Counted from the first letter of the stretch, positions 25,062-34,986 are shown. The stretch: DNA of 64,000 nucleotides from Candidatus Saccharibacteria bacterium CG2_30_41_52 (GCA_001873625.1 MNZN01000001.1:124001-188000), one strand, 5' to 3'. Program-made: numbers and translations. The notes: generated from the letters alone by a model not told the origin.

Positions 25062-26318
25062 ATGAGAAAAGTTAAAGTATCTATACAAGATGAATACACG
25101 CTAGTTCTACAGGAAGATGCGTCAAAGGGTGATTTGATAGATTTAAAGTCACTCCATGAAGCTGATATAGATAAGTCGTCTATCGAAAATGTAGTTAATG
25201 CCATCAAACGTGAAGAGTTTAATGGTGAACTAAATAAGGCTATGGAAGCCAAAGAACGTGAATATGCACTAAAGCTTCAGCTAAAAGAACAAGAGCTGGC
25301 TAATAAGAATAAGGACATATTGACCGATAAAGATATTGCAATCGCTGACCTACACGCTAAATTGGAGTCTTCTAAGGTGTCCACTGAGTTGGCCGTAAAA
25401 AATGCAGTTAGTGATGTAGAAAAAGAACGTGCTGAGTTGGTAGTTAAATTGGATGGTAAAAATGCCGAGCTTGAAGCTAAAGAACTATCTTTAAAGGATA
25501 AGTACGAAACACAACTAAAGGACCGTGAGGATACTATTGAACGCCTAAAGGATATGAAGGCTAAACTCTCGGTCAAGCTTATTGGAGAAAACCTAGAACA
25601 GCACTGTCAAAACGAGTTTAATGGTGTACGTGCTGGCCAGTTCCCATATGTATATTTCGAGAAAGATAATACTGCAGTCGAAGGTACTAAGGGTGACTAT
25701 ATTTACCGTGACTACGACGCACCCGGCGGTACGGAAATCATTTCTATAATGTTTGAAATGAAAGACGAGCAAGACGATTCTATAAATAAGCGTTCCGTTG
25801 AAAGCCATTTAAAAAAACTTGACGAAGATCGTCGTAAAAAAGGTTGTGAATATGCCGTATTAGTGACTTTACTTGAAGCAGATAATGAGTTGTACAACCG
25901 TGGAATTGTAGATCTCTCGTATAAATACGAAAAGATGTATGTAATTCGTCCACAATTCTTCCTACCATTGATATCCTTACTGAAAAGCGCCAATATTAAG
26001 GCACTTGAAGCAAAACGACAATTAGTTTCTATGCAGAGTCAGAATGTTGACATCACCACTTTTGAAAACGATGTAAACAACTGGAAAGATGGTTGGTTAA
26101 AAGTTATGAAAAATGCTGGAAATAAGCATGTTGAAGCTATAGATCAGATTAATAAAGCTATTAAAGATCTTGAAAAAACTCGTGACGCGCTAATGATGTC
26201 TGACAGACACCTATTAGCTGCTGAAAATAAAATGGATGATTTAACCATAAAAAGATTGACGCGAAAGAACCCGACTATGGCTACTAAGTTCGAAGAGCTA
26301 AAGAGTGGCAAACACTGA
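25062..26318 (+). CDS. DUF2130 protein, coiled coil plus PD-(D/E)XK-like core
   Basis: 418 residues starting 7 nt after brxL. Residues 60-170 form a continuous charged coiled coil. The DUF2130 core follows: GENLEQHCQNEF (E about 178), KGDYIY (D about 212) and FEMKD (E-x-K about 232), which matches the acidic-acidic-ExK order of the restriction-endonuclease fold. A C-terminal helix region contains a second coiled coil. Nuclease activity is inferred from this motif order and the operon position after BREX; DUF2130 is not a standard BREX component. Confidence 0.75.
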   Translation: MRKVKVSIQDEYTLVLQEDASKGDLIDLKSLHEADIDKSSIENVVNAIKREEFNGELNKAMEAKEREYALKLQLKEQELANKNKDILTDKDIAIADLHAKLESSKVSTELAVKNAVSDVEKERAELVVKLDGKNAELEAKELSLKDKYETQLKDREDTIERLKDMKAKLSVKLIGENLEQHCQNEFNGVRAGQFPYVYFEKDNTAVEGTKGDYIYRDYDAPGGTEIISIMFEMKDEQDDSINKRSVESHLKKLDEDRRKKGCEYAVLVTLLEADNELYNRGIVDLSYKYEKMYVIRPQFFLPLISLLKSANIKALEAKRQLVSMQSQNVDITTFENDVNNWKDGWLKVMKNAGNKHVEAIDQINKAIKDLEKTRDALMMSDRHLLAAENKMDDLTIKRLTRKNPTMATKFEELKSGKH

Positions 26319-27051
26319 TAAATGGTATATGGAAGATGAATCTATTCGAGAATTGATAAACTCGGTAGGTTCTAGCCCATGGGATGAGTATAGGCAACAT
26401 CCAGGTCAAGTTGCCTTAGGGAAATGGGTTGATATCCAGAATTTCTATCATGGAGTCGTTATTAAAAATGAAATTTTACTTCTGCAGTATTTGAAAGCGC
26501 CAATAGTGAGTAAGAAAATACGTAAGCAAATCTTTAAATCTATCGGAGAATCAAAATATGGGATTGAGGCGACCCGTAGGCTATATAATTACATTTCAAG
26601 TATTTCGTCGTTAGCTGACCATACGAGAAACTTGTTAAAAGACTACAAGACGTCAAGTTTTGAAACAGAATATTTATCCAGGTTGAATCGTGTGACTGAG
26701 CTTAATGAATTTGCTTTCCTGAAGGATCTACGCAACTATGCGGCGCACTATAAGATTCCGCCGATAGGATACATTATCGGTACTACGAATATATTAGGGA
26801 GAAATGAAGCATTTTTGCCTGTTATCTATACAGGGGATCTATTTGATTACGATAATTGGTCTACGGGTTCAAAACAATATATGAAAATCAACTTTACAGA
26901 GATAGAGCTAATCAAGCTTGTTGATATATACGCTCAAGCTATCAATGAATTATATGTATGGATGTTTGATCAATTTGACTTGATTCACGGCAATGATGTT
27001 AATGATTCTAAAAAGATCAAGCAGGAGATAGTAGATAGACAAATTAAGTAG
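26305..27051 (+). CDS. HEPN-like protein at the end of the BREX operon
   Basis: 248 residues from a GTG overlapping the DUF2130 gene by 14 nt (an ATG at 26329 is an alternative). The protein is largely helical. LRNYAAHY at R143-H148 fits the R-x4-H motif of HEPN ribonucleases, with the polar residue after Arg that active members usually have. HEPN proteins act as RNase effectors in toxin-antitoxin, abortive infection and CRISPR systems. Its overlap with DUF2130 suggests the two work as a pair. Confidence 0.6.
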   Translation: MANTDKWYMEDESIRELINSVGSSPWDEYRQHPGQVALGKWVDIQNFYHGVVIKNEILLLQYLKAPIVSKKIRKQIFKSIGESKYGIEATRRLYNYISSISSLADHTRNLLKDYKTSSFETEYLSRLNRVTELNEFAFLKDLRNYAAHYKIPPIGYIIGTTNILGRNEAFLPVIYTGDLFDYDNWSTGSKQYMKINFTEIELIKLVDIYAQAINELYVWMFDQFDLIHGNDVNDSKKIKQEIVDRQIK

Positions 27052-27101
27052 TTTACCTATTTGTGATGGCTATTAATGTCTTTTGTCATAATAACCATAA
27101 G

Positions 27102-27136
27102 GTAGCTTGTGTGCCCTACGAGAGTGCATAAGCTAC
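27102..27136. terminator. Inverted repeat between converging BREX and T4SS operons
   Basis: GTAGCTTGTG (27102-27111) and CATAAGCTAC (27127-27136) form a 10-bp stem with one G-U pair and a 15-nt loop. It lies in the 86-bp gap where the two long operons converge and probably terminates both, although T-runs are weak on either strand. Confidence 0.5.
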
Positions 27137-27137
27137 T

Positions 27138-29663
27138 TTAAATGAGCGGTTTAGCGTCATTAACCACAGACCGAGCCTTATTGTTTGACCGACCTTTGTT
27201 TCTTTTTTGATGATTCGTTTTTTGCTTATCCTCAGTCTTAGTAACCGACTGTGATTCTGAATTCTTTTGTTTGTCTTTTTCTATATTTTTTGCATACTTG
27301 TTGCGGGATTCTTCAACAACTCGTCTTGCAACTTTGGCATCGCCAACATCTTCAAGAAGCAGGGTGATGCCAGACATTGGCTCCTGCGAATGAACTGCCG
27401 CAATCCTTGCATAAAATGAATATGCTGGCAGATTCGCAATTTCTCCTTGCACAATATATGGGCTGAATAATGGCAGCACAAGACGTTCGTCAGCTGGACT
27501 GCCGGATCTAAAACATATTACAGTACCAACATTCGCCAAAATAACATCAACAAGACGCTGTTGATCCTGTTGACTAGTTGATTGTTCAGCCATCGTCAAG
27601 AATAACTTGTACTTTCTTGCCTCGCTAAGCATCTGCGTAAAGCTGGTGGTCGCAAAGTTTTGAAACTCATCAACATATAGGTAAAAAGGTCGGCGGTTTA
27701 ATGCGCTAACACGTGCACGACGCAAGGACGCAAGCTGTAATTTTGCAAGTACTGTCGTACCAAATAGGGTAGATGTATCTTCACCAAGAAGTCCCTTTGA
27801 AAAGTTGCAGATGAATATTTTGCCGTCGTCCAAAATCTTATCAAAATCAATGGTCGATTTCTCTTGTTCAAGTACGCGTCTTGCTGATGCCGAAAAAAGG
27901 AAACGACCAATCTTAGCAGTGATACCGGCCGCCATCTTAACTCTTTGCATTTCACCGGCTTTACCTATCTCATTTTTCCAAAAATTTCTTAAATTTTCGT
28001 CCTCAAGGCTCTTAATGACTTCACGGCGATACTTTGAGTCATTCAACAATCGGAAAATAGTAAATAGCGTTGATTTTTCAAGTGTCAGTGCTGTCTGTAT
28101 TGCATTGCGCAATATATATTCAATACGATGTCCGCCACTATCATCTTCCGAGAATATTTTACGTAGCACAGATATGGCAGATTCTGTAATCAAGTCCTTC
28201 TCGCGAAGTAAATCATCACCCGTGATGTCTTCGGGCAATTCCAGCAGGTTCATTCCAATAGGATGAGACAAATCATCGGGATTCATATAAATAACATCAC
28301 TAATACGCTCTTCTGGTATATGCCGCAAAATAGTTTCAGCAAGGTCGCCGTGCGGATCAAGAACGGCGATACCTTTACCGTTCTTTATATCTTGTACGAT
28401 TGAATAAAGTAACATAGTAGTCTTGCCATTGCCGGTGCCACCAATAATGTATACGTGACGTTCTCGTTCAGCATCTGTCAATCCAATTAGAGTTGATACG
28501 CCGTGATGTTGATTTTCACCGATTACGATAGCCGGTTTTTGGCCAGATTTGAGCGATACTGGTGCAGGAAGAGTTTTACTAAGTGAAGTAATCAGATTGT
28601 CGGTACGACTAAGTCTGCTTGAAGGGAAGTGATACAAGCTGGCCATCTCACTAGCTGAAAGAATTATTGAGCTGTTGCGCCACAATGACGGCAGTCGTTT
28701 ACTTGCCAGTGATTGACGGTATTTCCTAACGATTGGTAATCGTTTTTTTGCTTTCAGGGATTGGTACATCGGCACACTATAACCATCCAAAGCGGTTCTA
28801 ATCGTATGGGCGTAATCAATTGATTTATCTCCGCTAGTCAGTATTCGCAAGCTCACTTTGAACAAGGGTTGTGTCACTTTTTGATGCATGGATTGCATTA
28901 ACTCTTGTTCAAAGTTACTCAAGGTTCTTGCCGGCCGCTGACGTTTTGCAACTTGAGATTTAAATGATATATCTTGCTTGTCTGTATGAACTGTATATAC
29001 GCTTGAAGCCGAGTGGTTGTAAACCTCACTGGTTAAGTCAACTGCGCCGAAAGCTAATTTATTCAAAATATCACCTATACGCTGTAGCCATATGAAATTC
29101 TTTGAGCTGACTGCAGATAGTATATCTTCATTACTAAGTATTTTCCGAGCCAGCTTGTTAGCTTCGCGAAGTTTTATTGGTGATAAGACAAGCTGCAAGG
29201 CTATATGATCATCTTCGTCCAGTTTTGTCATAGCACTGGTCACATAGGCTAATGGGTCATGTTGGTCAAGCGCTGACGTAAGAGTAAGAGGGAAGACAAA
29301 ATGTCCAGTTGTCTTGAAATCTACGACGCTAGAACAAGTATAGCCCAGCTCAGTAATCTCTTTAACCTTAACGTCTGGTATATATGCCATTACGGCTTTT
29401 TGTATTGTCTCAGAATGCGTTTTTTCTACTTGGATTAGGTATCTGATACCTTCTTTTTTGGTCGATACGATCTCAAAACTCATTACTGGCGATCGCGACA
29501 AAATTTTATCTTTCAATCGACGAGTAGAATACATTCCGTGTATAACTGAGAATAGTTGTTCGGTAGATTCCGGGGTTTTAGCGATTGATGACGGCGGCGT
29601 AACTTCAAGCCAGATCATCTGACGCATTTTTAAGTGTCTGCGATTAAATACTTCGACTATCAT
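27138..29663 (-). CDS. VirD4/TraD-like T4SS coupling ATPase
   Basis: 841 residues. Walker A GGTGNGKTT lies about residue 410 and VLDPHGDLAE follows; Walker B YLYVDEFQNF is about residue 663. This is the DUF87/TraD-type ATPase family in which patescibacterial coupling proteins fall. The first 400 residues have no clear transmembrane helix. A basic low-complexity tail ends the protein. It is last in a seven-gene T4SS operon, overlapping the CHAP gene by ATGA. It would feed DNA or protein substrates to the channel. Confidence 0.85.
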   Translation of the reverse strand: MIVEVFNRRHLKMRQMIWLEVTPPSSIAKTPESTEQLFSVIHGMYSTRRLKDKILSRSPVMSFEIVSTKKEGIRYLIQVEKTHSETIQKAVMAYIPDVKVKEITELGYTCSSVVDFKTTGHFVFPLTLTSALDQHDPLAYVTSAMTKLDEDDHIALQLVLSPIKLREANKLARKILSNEDILSAVSSKNFIWLQRIGDILNKLAFGAVDLTSEVYNHSASSVYTVHTDKQDISFKSQVAKRQRPARTLSNFEQELMQSMHQKVTQPLFKVSLRILTSGDKSIDYAHTIRTALDGYSVPMYQSLKAKKRLPIVRKYRQSLASKRLPSLWRNSSIILSASEMASLYHFPSSRLSRTDNLITSLSKTLPAPVSLKSGQKPAIVIGENQHHGVSTLIGLTDAERERHVYIIGGTGNGKTTMLLYSIVQDIKNGKGIAVLDPHGDLAETILRHIPEERISDVIYMNPDDLSHPIGMNLLELPEDITGDDLLREKDLITESAISVLRKIFSEDDSGGHRIEYILRNAIQTALTLEKSTLFTIFRLLNDSKYRREVIKSLEDENLRNFWKNEIGKAGEMQRVKMAAGITAKIGRFLFSASARRVLEQEKSTIDFDKILDDGKIFICNFSKGLLGEDTSTLFGTTVLAKLQLASLRRARVSALNRRPFYLYVDEFQNFATTSFTQMLSEARKYKLFLTMAEQSTSQQDQQRLVDVILANVGTVICFRSGSPADERLVLPLFSPYIVQGEIANLPAYSFYARIAAVHSQEPMSGITLLLEDVGDAKVARRVVEESRNKYAKNIEKDKQKNSESQSVTKTEDKQKTNHQKRNKGRSNNKARSVVNDAKPLI

Positions 29664-30211
29664 AGAGCTAATTCCTTTTTGTCATGGATAAAATCATAGT
29701 ATATAGCTGATGATTTATCGAAAGTCCTAATACTAACTACGTTAAATCTTGGCGCGTTCATCTCTGATATCGTCCATTGACCAGTCTCGGCATTAACCGT
29801 AGTCACGAAGGCTACGTGGCCAAGATCGCCGTCGTCTGTCTGCATTATGGCAGCTACAGCCGGTGTGTGATCAACCGCATAACCATCTAAACTAGCATTA
29901 TCATCCCAAGTATTGGCATTTCCCCAAGTAGTTGGAATCGGTTTGTCCGCCCACAATCTCATCGCAAAAGTCCAATAGGTACAATTGCCCCAAGCATAGG
30001 TATCGCCCGGAACTGCCTCACCCATATAAAAACCTTGTTCTTCAGCCGACTGAGTACTCGCACTGCCGGCCAAAAAGCTCATTGCATCCTCGCCTAAAGA
30101 TAGTATCGCTAGTAGCGGCATCATAAGGACGAACATGACAGTTAAGGCCGCCGCGACAGCGTACTTCCTGATATTGCCGTTTAGCATACTTATAACGAGG
30201 ACTGGGCTCAT
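29660..30211 (-). CDS. CHAP-domain cell-wall hydrolase (VirB1-like role)
   Basis: 183 residues. One N-terminal transmembrane helix (YAVAAALTVMFVLMMPLLAIL) is followed by a CHAP domain: GNCTYWTFAMRLWADK (catalytic Cys) and GDLGHVAFV (catalytic His). CHAP enzymes cut peptidoglycan as amidases or endopeptidases and open the wall for T4SS assembly. Start and stop overlap the neighbouring T4SS genes as ATGA, showing tight coupling. Confidence 0.85.
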   Translation of the reverse strand: MSPVLVISMLNGNIRKYAVAAALTVMFVLMMPLLAILSLGEDAMSFLAGSASTQSAEEQGFYMGEAVPGDTYAWGNCTYWTFAMRLWADKPIPTTWGNANTWDDNASLDGYAVDHTPAVAAIMQTDDGDLGHVAFVTTVNAETGQWTISEMNAPRFNVVSIRTFDKSSAIYYDFIHDKKELAL

Positions 30212-31929
30212 AGATGGTATAACTCAGCCGGATTGGTTGTTATTAACGGATGCTCTTTGTCGGAAGCAACAATCTTAACCGCAACGTGGTTCTGATCGGC
30301 AATAATTAATGCATCGCCACGCTCGCAGGTAAGTAGAAAACTTTCTTCGTATTCACTAAGATTAAACTCACTAGCCACATTCTTAATGGTAGTAGTATCT
30401 TGTTTCATTAATATTCGTAGAGCGCTTTGAGAGGCAATAGCTCGGCCATAGTCATTATGTAAAAAGTCATTTGCTTGCTGGGTGATTATCGACACTCCTA
30501 AATAATACTTTCTAGCTCGACGTACTAGACCAGATACAAATCTGGCGCTTTCTTCATGTTCTAGCAACATCCAACCTTCGTCGATGACTAGCAGTCGTCT
30601 CTCCGGTCGTGCCTTGACCTGATTTTGTACGAAATTTGAGACTATTAACATCATGATTTGCCTTAACGATTCCGGCAGGTCTTTGATATCGAAAATAACC
30701 AAGCGATTCTCCAGATTAATATTAGTCTGGGAATTAAACACCTCAGCCAGTGATCCTGAGATATACTTCTCAAGTCGTTCACACAGCTTGAGCTGTCCGA
30801 GTTTTTGCAGTTCACTGTATAAGTCTTCTAGTAATGGTTGCGTGTCTTTTGCTTTCTTATATATTTTTAAAATAGCTTTATCTACGGCGGCTTTTTCTCT
30901 TGACGATAAACCTTCAGCCATTAATCCAATGACTTCCGTAAGATCTTGAACGTGCTCGGAAAGGTCATTAATTTTTCTAAATGTAGTAGTAAGATCGAAC
31001 GGATTAATCTTTTGCTTGCTAGTAGAAGATATTTTAATATACGTGCCATTGACCGAATCAGCCAGACGCTTATATTCACGTTCTGGATCAATAACAATAA
31101 CTTTCGTGCCTTGCATTAGTTGTCGCAATATCTCAACCTTTGTGGCGTAACTTTTACCGCTTCCAGATTGAGCGAAGACGATGCTATTGGCATTATGCAG
31201 GCTAAATCTATCCAATATAACCAGTGAGTTATTGGATTTATTGACGCCGTACAAAATACCAGTTTCTTGCACCAGTTCGGATGACATAAATGGAAATGTA
31301 AGTGCCGCCGAACTACTATCCAAATTACGTTTCTGATTCATTTTATCTTCGGCTCTTGGTAAAATCGATTGCAAAGCTTCTAACTGTTGGTAACGAGCAG
31401 TTTTACTGTAAAACAACCTAGATGAAAGAGTAGTCTCAAGTAATTTTGTAGTTTTATTTAGTTCTTCTAAACTCTCGGCCCTCACGCAAACATATATCGA
31501 AATCTGGAACAACTTTTCTTGACCACGTTGAATTTTATCGCGAAGTTCGATAGCCGAATCTAACGGATCGGTAATTTCTGATCCAATAATCTTGCCAGCC
31601 CTAATCATGGCGCGTTTAGTTGACTCTAGCTCGGTAATTTTACGATGTAATTTAGGCAGGGCACTAAGTGCATTGACTTCATGTAAATGGTAACTAATAT
31701 CAGCATCGTGATTGAAGTTGATCAGGCTATCAAGCCAACCGCTCGAAGCTACGAACGGATAGCCGGATATGAATAAAGTCCGCATATATACGCCGTCAAT
31801 ATTTAAATGGTCGATATTTTCTTCAAGACCGGCATAAGACATTAAATCAAGCGCGTCTTGCTCGCCAAAAGCCAAATTTAGCTCACCAGCTTTGTCTTTT
31901 TTAGACTTGCGTTTTAAAGTCAGCCTCAT
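30208..31929 (-). CDS. VirB4-type T4SS ATPase
   Basis: 573 residues with AAGGAG before the ATG. Walker A AQSGSGKSYATK is about residue 253, followed by VIVIDPEREYKRLA; Walker B LLVIDEGWMLL is about residue 450, then RRARKYYLGVSIITQQ. This is the conserved motor of conjugation-type T4SS that energises pilus assembly and transfer. The N-terminal domain normally fused to VirB4 seems to lie partly in the separate upstream gene 31926-32567. Confidence 0.9.
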   Translation of the reverse strand: MRLTLKRKSKKDKAGELNLAFGEQDALDLMSYAGLEENIDHLNIDGVYMRTLFISGYPFVASSGWLDSLINFNHDADISYHLHEVNALSALPKLHRKITELESTKRAMIRAGKIIGSEITDPLDSAIELRDKIQRGQEKLFQISIYVCVRAESLEELNKTTKLLETTLSSRLFYSKTARYQQLEALQSILPRAEDKMNQKRNLDSSSAALTFPFMSSELVQETGILYGVNKSNNSLVILDRFSLHNANSIVFAQSGSGKSYATKVEILRQLMQGTKVIVIDPEREYKRLADSVNGTYIKISSTSKQKINPFDLTTTFRKINDLSEHVQDLTEVIGLMAEGLSSREKAAVDKAILKIYKKAKDTQPLLEDLYSELQKLGQLKLCERLEKYISGSLAEVFNSQTNINLENRLVIFDIKDLPESLRQIMMLIVSNFVQNQVKARPERRLLVIDEGWMLLEHEESARFVSGLVRRARKYYLGVSIITQQANDFLHNDYGRAIASQSALRILMKQDTTTIKNVASEFNLSEYEESFLLTCERGDALIIADQNHVAVKIVASDKEHPLITTNPAELYHL

Positions 31930-32567
31930 AGTTTTGCTCCTTTCTCTTCTTTTTGAATTAAAACAGTGTAAATCATATGAATCGCTTTTTCAGTCAATGG
32001 TTGTATTTTGGCTTGTTGAGGATTATAAAAACTATAAAATAGATCCAAGGCTTCAATACTGGATAACTGCCTGACTTGCATGCCAAGCCTATTCATACCC
32101 TTAGCCACAACATCAACCGTCAAACCTAGATGTTCTTTGATCAGATCAAAGTCCGGTTTGCCGATATTGTTATACGGCACAATTACATAAAACCTTCTAG
32201 TTAGTATCTTATTCGACAAAATCAGTGACTTAATGAACTCCTCATAATTTTTTAACTGCTCCATATAAACGGGTTCAGCTTCGCTTTCTAGACGCTCTTT
32301 TAAATCGCTCAGGTATTTATCCATATCGATTTCACGAGTTCTGATTAATATCTGCAAAGAAGTACCAACCGAATTTAAAAAGCTTTCATAAGTCTCGATA
32401 ATTGCGTCCTGCTCGTCTTCACTTTTTAGCTCAAAGTTGACTGATGATACCTCCAGAATTGCCCGATAATTGTTATTTGGTAAAATCAAAATACCGTCAT
32501 TAATACCATTGATGCCAATCTGACTGCGACTGCTGGCTCTAGCCTTGGACTTCCGTAATGCGAACAT
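31926..32567 (-). CDS. TraC/VirB4 N-terminal-domain-like protein
   Basis: 213 residues without ATPase motifs. The pattern (beta strands NYRAILEVSSVNFELKS, then FLNSVGTSLQILIRTREID) resembles the N-terminal region of VirB4/TraC that contacts the inner-membrane complex. It overlaps the VirB4 start by ATGA, consistent with a split VirB4 in which both parts assemble together. AGGGAG precedes its ATG. Confidence 0.7.
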   Translation of the reverse strand: MFALRKSKARASSRSQIGINGINDGILILPNNNYRAILEVSSVNFELKSEDEQDAIIETYESFLNSVGTSLQILIRTREIDMDKYLSDLKERLESEAEPVYMEQLKNYEEFIKSLILSNKILTRRFYVIVPYNNIGKPDFDLIKEHLGLTVDVVAKGMNRLGMQVRQLSSIEALDLFYSFYNPQQAKIQPLTEKAIHMIYTVLIQKEEKGAKL

Positions 32568-33048
32568 TTAATTCTCCCTTCTTGTTGGTTTCAAAATTCA
32601 ACCGCTTAATCGGATTATTTAAAGCCGAATAGACAAAGTCTGACTCCTTGATACTAAGCTTTGGCAGTGCGATAAGACCAGGTTGTTTCGCCACAGTAGC
32701 TTTTTGCCGCGTTTCTTGCTTAACCTCTGGATAATCTTCGCGTGCATAGATTGATCGTTTGTCAAACAAGTAGAATTTTGGTCGCCGATTATACCTAGAT
32801 ATCGTAATCAGCCATAACAAGACAATCTTTCCGTTAATTCTTATAGCCAAGATAAAACTAGTCACCGCAATCAGCCCGATAACCAGTAACTTATACGGAC
32901 TAAAATCCATGCTTGGGGGCAATATCCAATACATTAATGCCCCGATAAACATAGGCATGGCAAATAGTATTAATTGCGACATACTAAGATTCGCGGTTAT
33001 TTTATCTTCTACCGATGTGACCTCAGCCGGCACTATTGTAGCTTTCAT
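32539..33048 (-). CDS. PrgI-family T4SS membrane protein
   Basis: 169 residues with two adjacent transmembrane helices (LILFAMPMFIGALMYWIL and YKLLVIGLIAVTSFILAI) after a short N-terminus starting with ATIVPAEVTSVEDK, the PrgI/VirB3-like layout found next to VirB4 in Gram-positive and patescibacterial T4SS. The C-terminus is cytosolic and overlaps the next gene by 29 nt. Confidence 0.8.
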   Translation of the reverse strand: MKATIVPAEVTSVEDKITANLSMSQLILFAMPMFIGALMYWILPPSMDFSPYKLLVIGLIAVTSFILAIRINGKIVLLWLITISRYNRRPKFYLFDKRSIYAREDYPEVKQETRQKATVAKQPGLIALPKLSIKESDFVYSALNNPIKRLNFETNKKGELNVRITEVQG

Positions 33049-34589
33049 GACTTCGTACCTCCTTCTTTCGTTTTAGCACTACTCTTACTGCCAGAATTCA
33101 TAACTTGTTCTTTGGCTGTTTGTCGCTGTGTTAGTCCAGGGGATGTTGGCGCCTTGTATGTTGTGCCGGTTTTATTAGCTGGAACTCTCGTTACCGTAAC
33201 GCCGCCGGTTCTTGGTCGACGATAACCAACTTGTTGTATCGGCTTTGGTTTTAATTTAGACTGTTTACTACCGCCTGAAGATGCCGACGAGCTTCCACCG
33301 CCACCTGAACTAGAAGTTGAAGATGATCGGCTTTTCGCGATACTATCTGATGCTGAACGATAAGCAGACTTGCCGTGTCCTGCCAAGAAACTTACGCCGT
33401 TAACGAATTGTGTGCCTAGTTGGCGAGTTGAGCGAGCTCCTAAACTAACATAGCTAAATTGCATCATCACACCTTGGGTTTTGAGTAAGATAATCACGGT
33501 AGATAGCCCTACAATCATCGAAGTCAGGACGTTAGGCACGTCTCCAGCCAATCCAGCTGCGGCCATTCCGGTGAATAAAGACGATGCCAATAGTAAGATA
33601 ACGACATGTATAAACATGACAAAAATTGTCGTTATATAGGTTTTGATTGCCGTTTCCGAGAAGTCTCGAAATCCAGGGATTAACCATATTAAAAATATTA
33701 ATGGCGACAAAACCGCCCCAATGTATAACGTCACTAAACGACTGACATAATACAAAAGCAATATGAAAGAAAACACTAAAAATACCAACATGACAAGTAG
33801 CGCAGCTACACTCTGTCCACCGGCTGCCTGTACGACCGAAGTCAAAGTGTGCCAAACCGAATTACTGCCGGAGACTTGTTGGATGGCCGTTATCAAAACG
33901 TTTGAAATCTCAATAATCGCATCGATTACAAAGATTGAGGTATTTACTAGTAAGAATATTAAAGCGATTCTCGGCAACAATTGTTTGATATCCACTTCAT
34001 CAAAACCGAACGTTGACGCGCTCATAACATGAAAACCAACTAGCCCTATGACAACTACGAAGAGTGCATCGGTTATACCAACCGTTACTAACCACAAGTT
34101 AAACACGGCGCTATTATCCACCATACTCGGTGTTTGTTTTGTAAAGAAATCGAGAGCTCCAATAAATGGCGCTGCTATGGTTTGAATTATGTTATTTAAA
34201 AGACCAGTAATTGCCCCGATTAGTATATCAATCAGACCGTTACTCGAACTTGACGGTTGAATCGCTTCGATGCTTGGTAGTACCGCATTACTTGGTGAGG
34301 TTGTTTGTGTCATGGCACCACTCAAAATAGCCGTTAAAGCACCAGCCCCGATTATTAATGCTACGCCGATTAGAGTATTCTTAAGTACCGTTTTGGCTTG
34401 ATCTAACTTTTCTGGACGACCGCTACTAGTCATGTACAGTATGCCGCCATACATAATGAAAAACACGCTGGCTATTGAAGCAATCGCGATTAACGCCTGC
34501 ATCGTAGGCGTAACATAATTGTGTACCACCGTGATGGCACTAGATGAGTCTGCCATGAGACGCAGACTCATGGTTAGATGGCTCATCAT
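33045..34589 (-). CDS. VirB6/TrbL-like polytopic membrane protein with pilin-like N-terminus
   Basis: 514 residues. About eight transmembrane helices up to residue 370 match the TrbL/VirB6 inner-membrane channel family; a Ser/Gly/Lys-rich tail of about 120 residues follows. The first about 85 residues (GGILYMTSSGRPEKLDQAK plus a hydrophobic helix) closely resemble the separate pilin encoded just upstream (GGFGYITSSGNPEHLDRAK), so a pilin domain appears fused or duplicated here. It overlaps prgI by ATGA. Confidence 0.8.
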   Translation of the reverse strand: MMSHLTMSLRLMADSSSAITVVHNYVTPTMQALIAIASIASVFFIMYGGILYMTSSGRPEKLDQAKTVLKNTLIGVALIIGAGALTAILSGAMTQTTSPSNAVLPSIEAIQPSSSSNGLIDILIGAITGLLNNIIQTIAAPFIGALDFFTKQTPSMVDNSAVFNLWLVTVGITDALFVVVIGLVGFHVMSASTFGFDEVDIKQLLPRIALIFLLVNTSIFVIDAIIEISNVLITAIQQVSGSNSVWHTLTSVVQAAGGQSVAALLVMLVFLVFSFILLLYYVSRLVTLYIGAVLSPLIFLIWLIPGFRDFSETAIKTYITTIFVMFIHVVILLLASSLFTGMAAAGLAGDVPNVLTSMIVGLSTVIILLKTQGVMMQFSYVSLGARSTRQLGTQFVNGVSFLAGHGKSAYRSASDSIAKSRSSSTSSSGGGGSSSASSGGSKQSKLKPKPIQQVGYRRPRTGGVTVTRVPANKTGTTYKAPTSPGLTQRQTAKEQVMNSGSKSSAKTKEGGTKS

Positions 34590-34599
34590 ATTGTTTACA

Positions 34600-34941
34600 T
34601 TAACTCCCGAAAGAATTTGTCGCTATTTCAACGATGATATTACTAATGACGAATGCGGCTATAACAATAGCCAGACCTATTCCAGACCAGAGCAATGTTC
34701 TTTTTGCGCGATCCAAATGTTCTGGGTTTCCAGAGCTGGTAATGTATCCAAAGCCTCCAATAACAAAAAATCCGGTCGCTATTAGACCGGCTAGACCTGC
34801 TATGACTTGGATGACACTTCGTATGAAGTTCTCGACTTGGGTGACGTTTGCGCTTACCGCAAGGGCGTCTGAAGATAGTACTATTGGCGACAGAATTGCC
34901 ACAAACAATATTACAATTAGGTTAATATTTCGCTTCGTCAT
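34600..34941 (-). CDS. T4SS pilin (VirB2/TrbC-like)
   Basis: 113 residues: a signal peptide (INLIVILFVAILSPIVLSSDALA) and two hydrophobic helices separated by a short polar loop (TSSGNPEHLDRAKRTLL), the standard layout of TrbC/VirB2 pilins. It is the first gene of the T4SS operon, 10 nt upstream of the VirB6-like gene, and has a good promoter. Confidence 0.85.
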   Translation of the reverse strand: MTKRNINLIVILFVAILSPIVLSSDALAVSANVTQVENFIRSVIQVIAGLAGLIATGFFVIGGFGYITSSGNPEHLDRAKRTLLWSGIGLAIVIAAFVISNIIVEIATNSFGS

Positions 34942-34986
34942 AGGGCATGGACTCCTTACTACGCTAATATATTTCGCACTGAGGGC

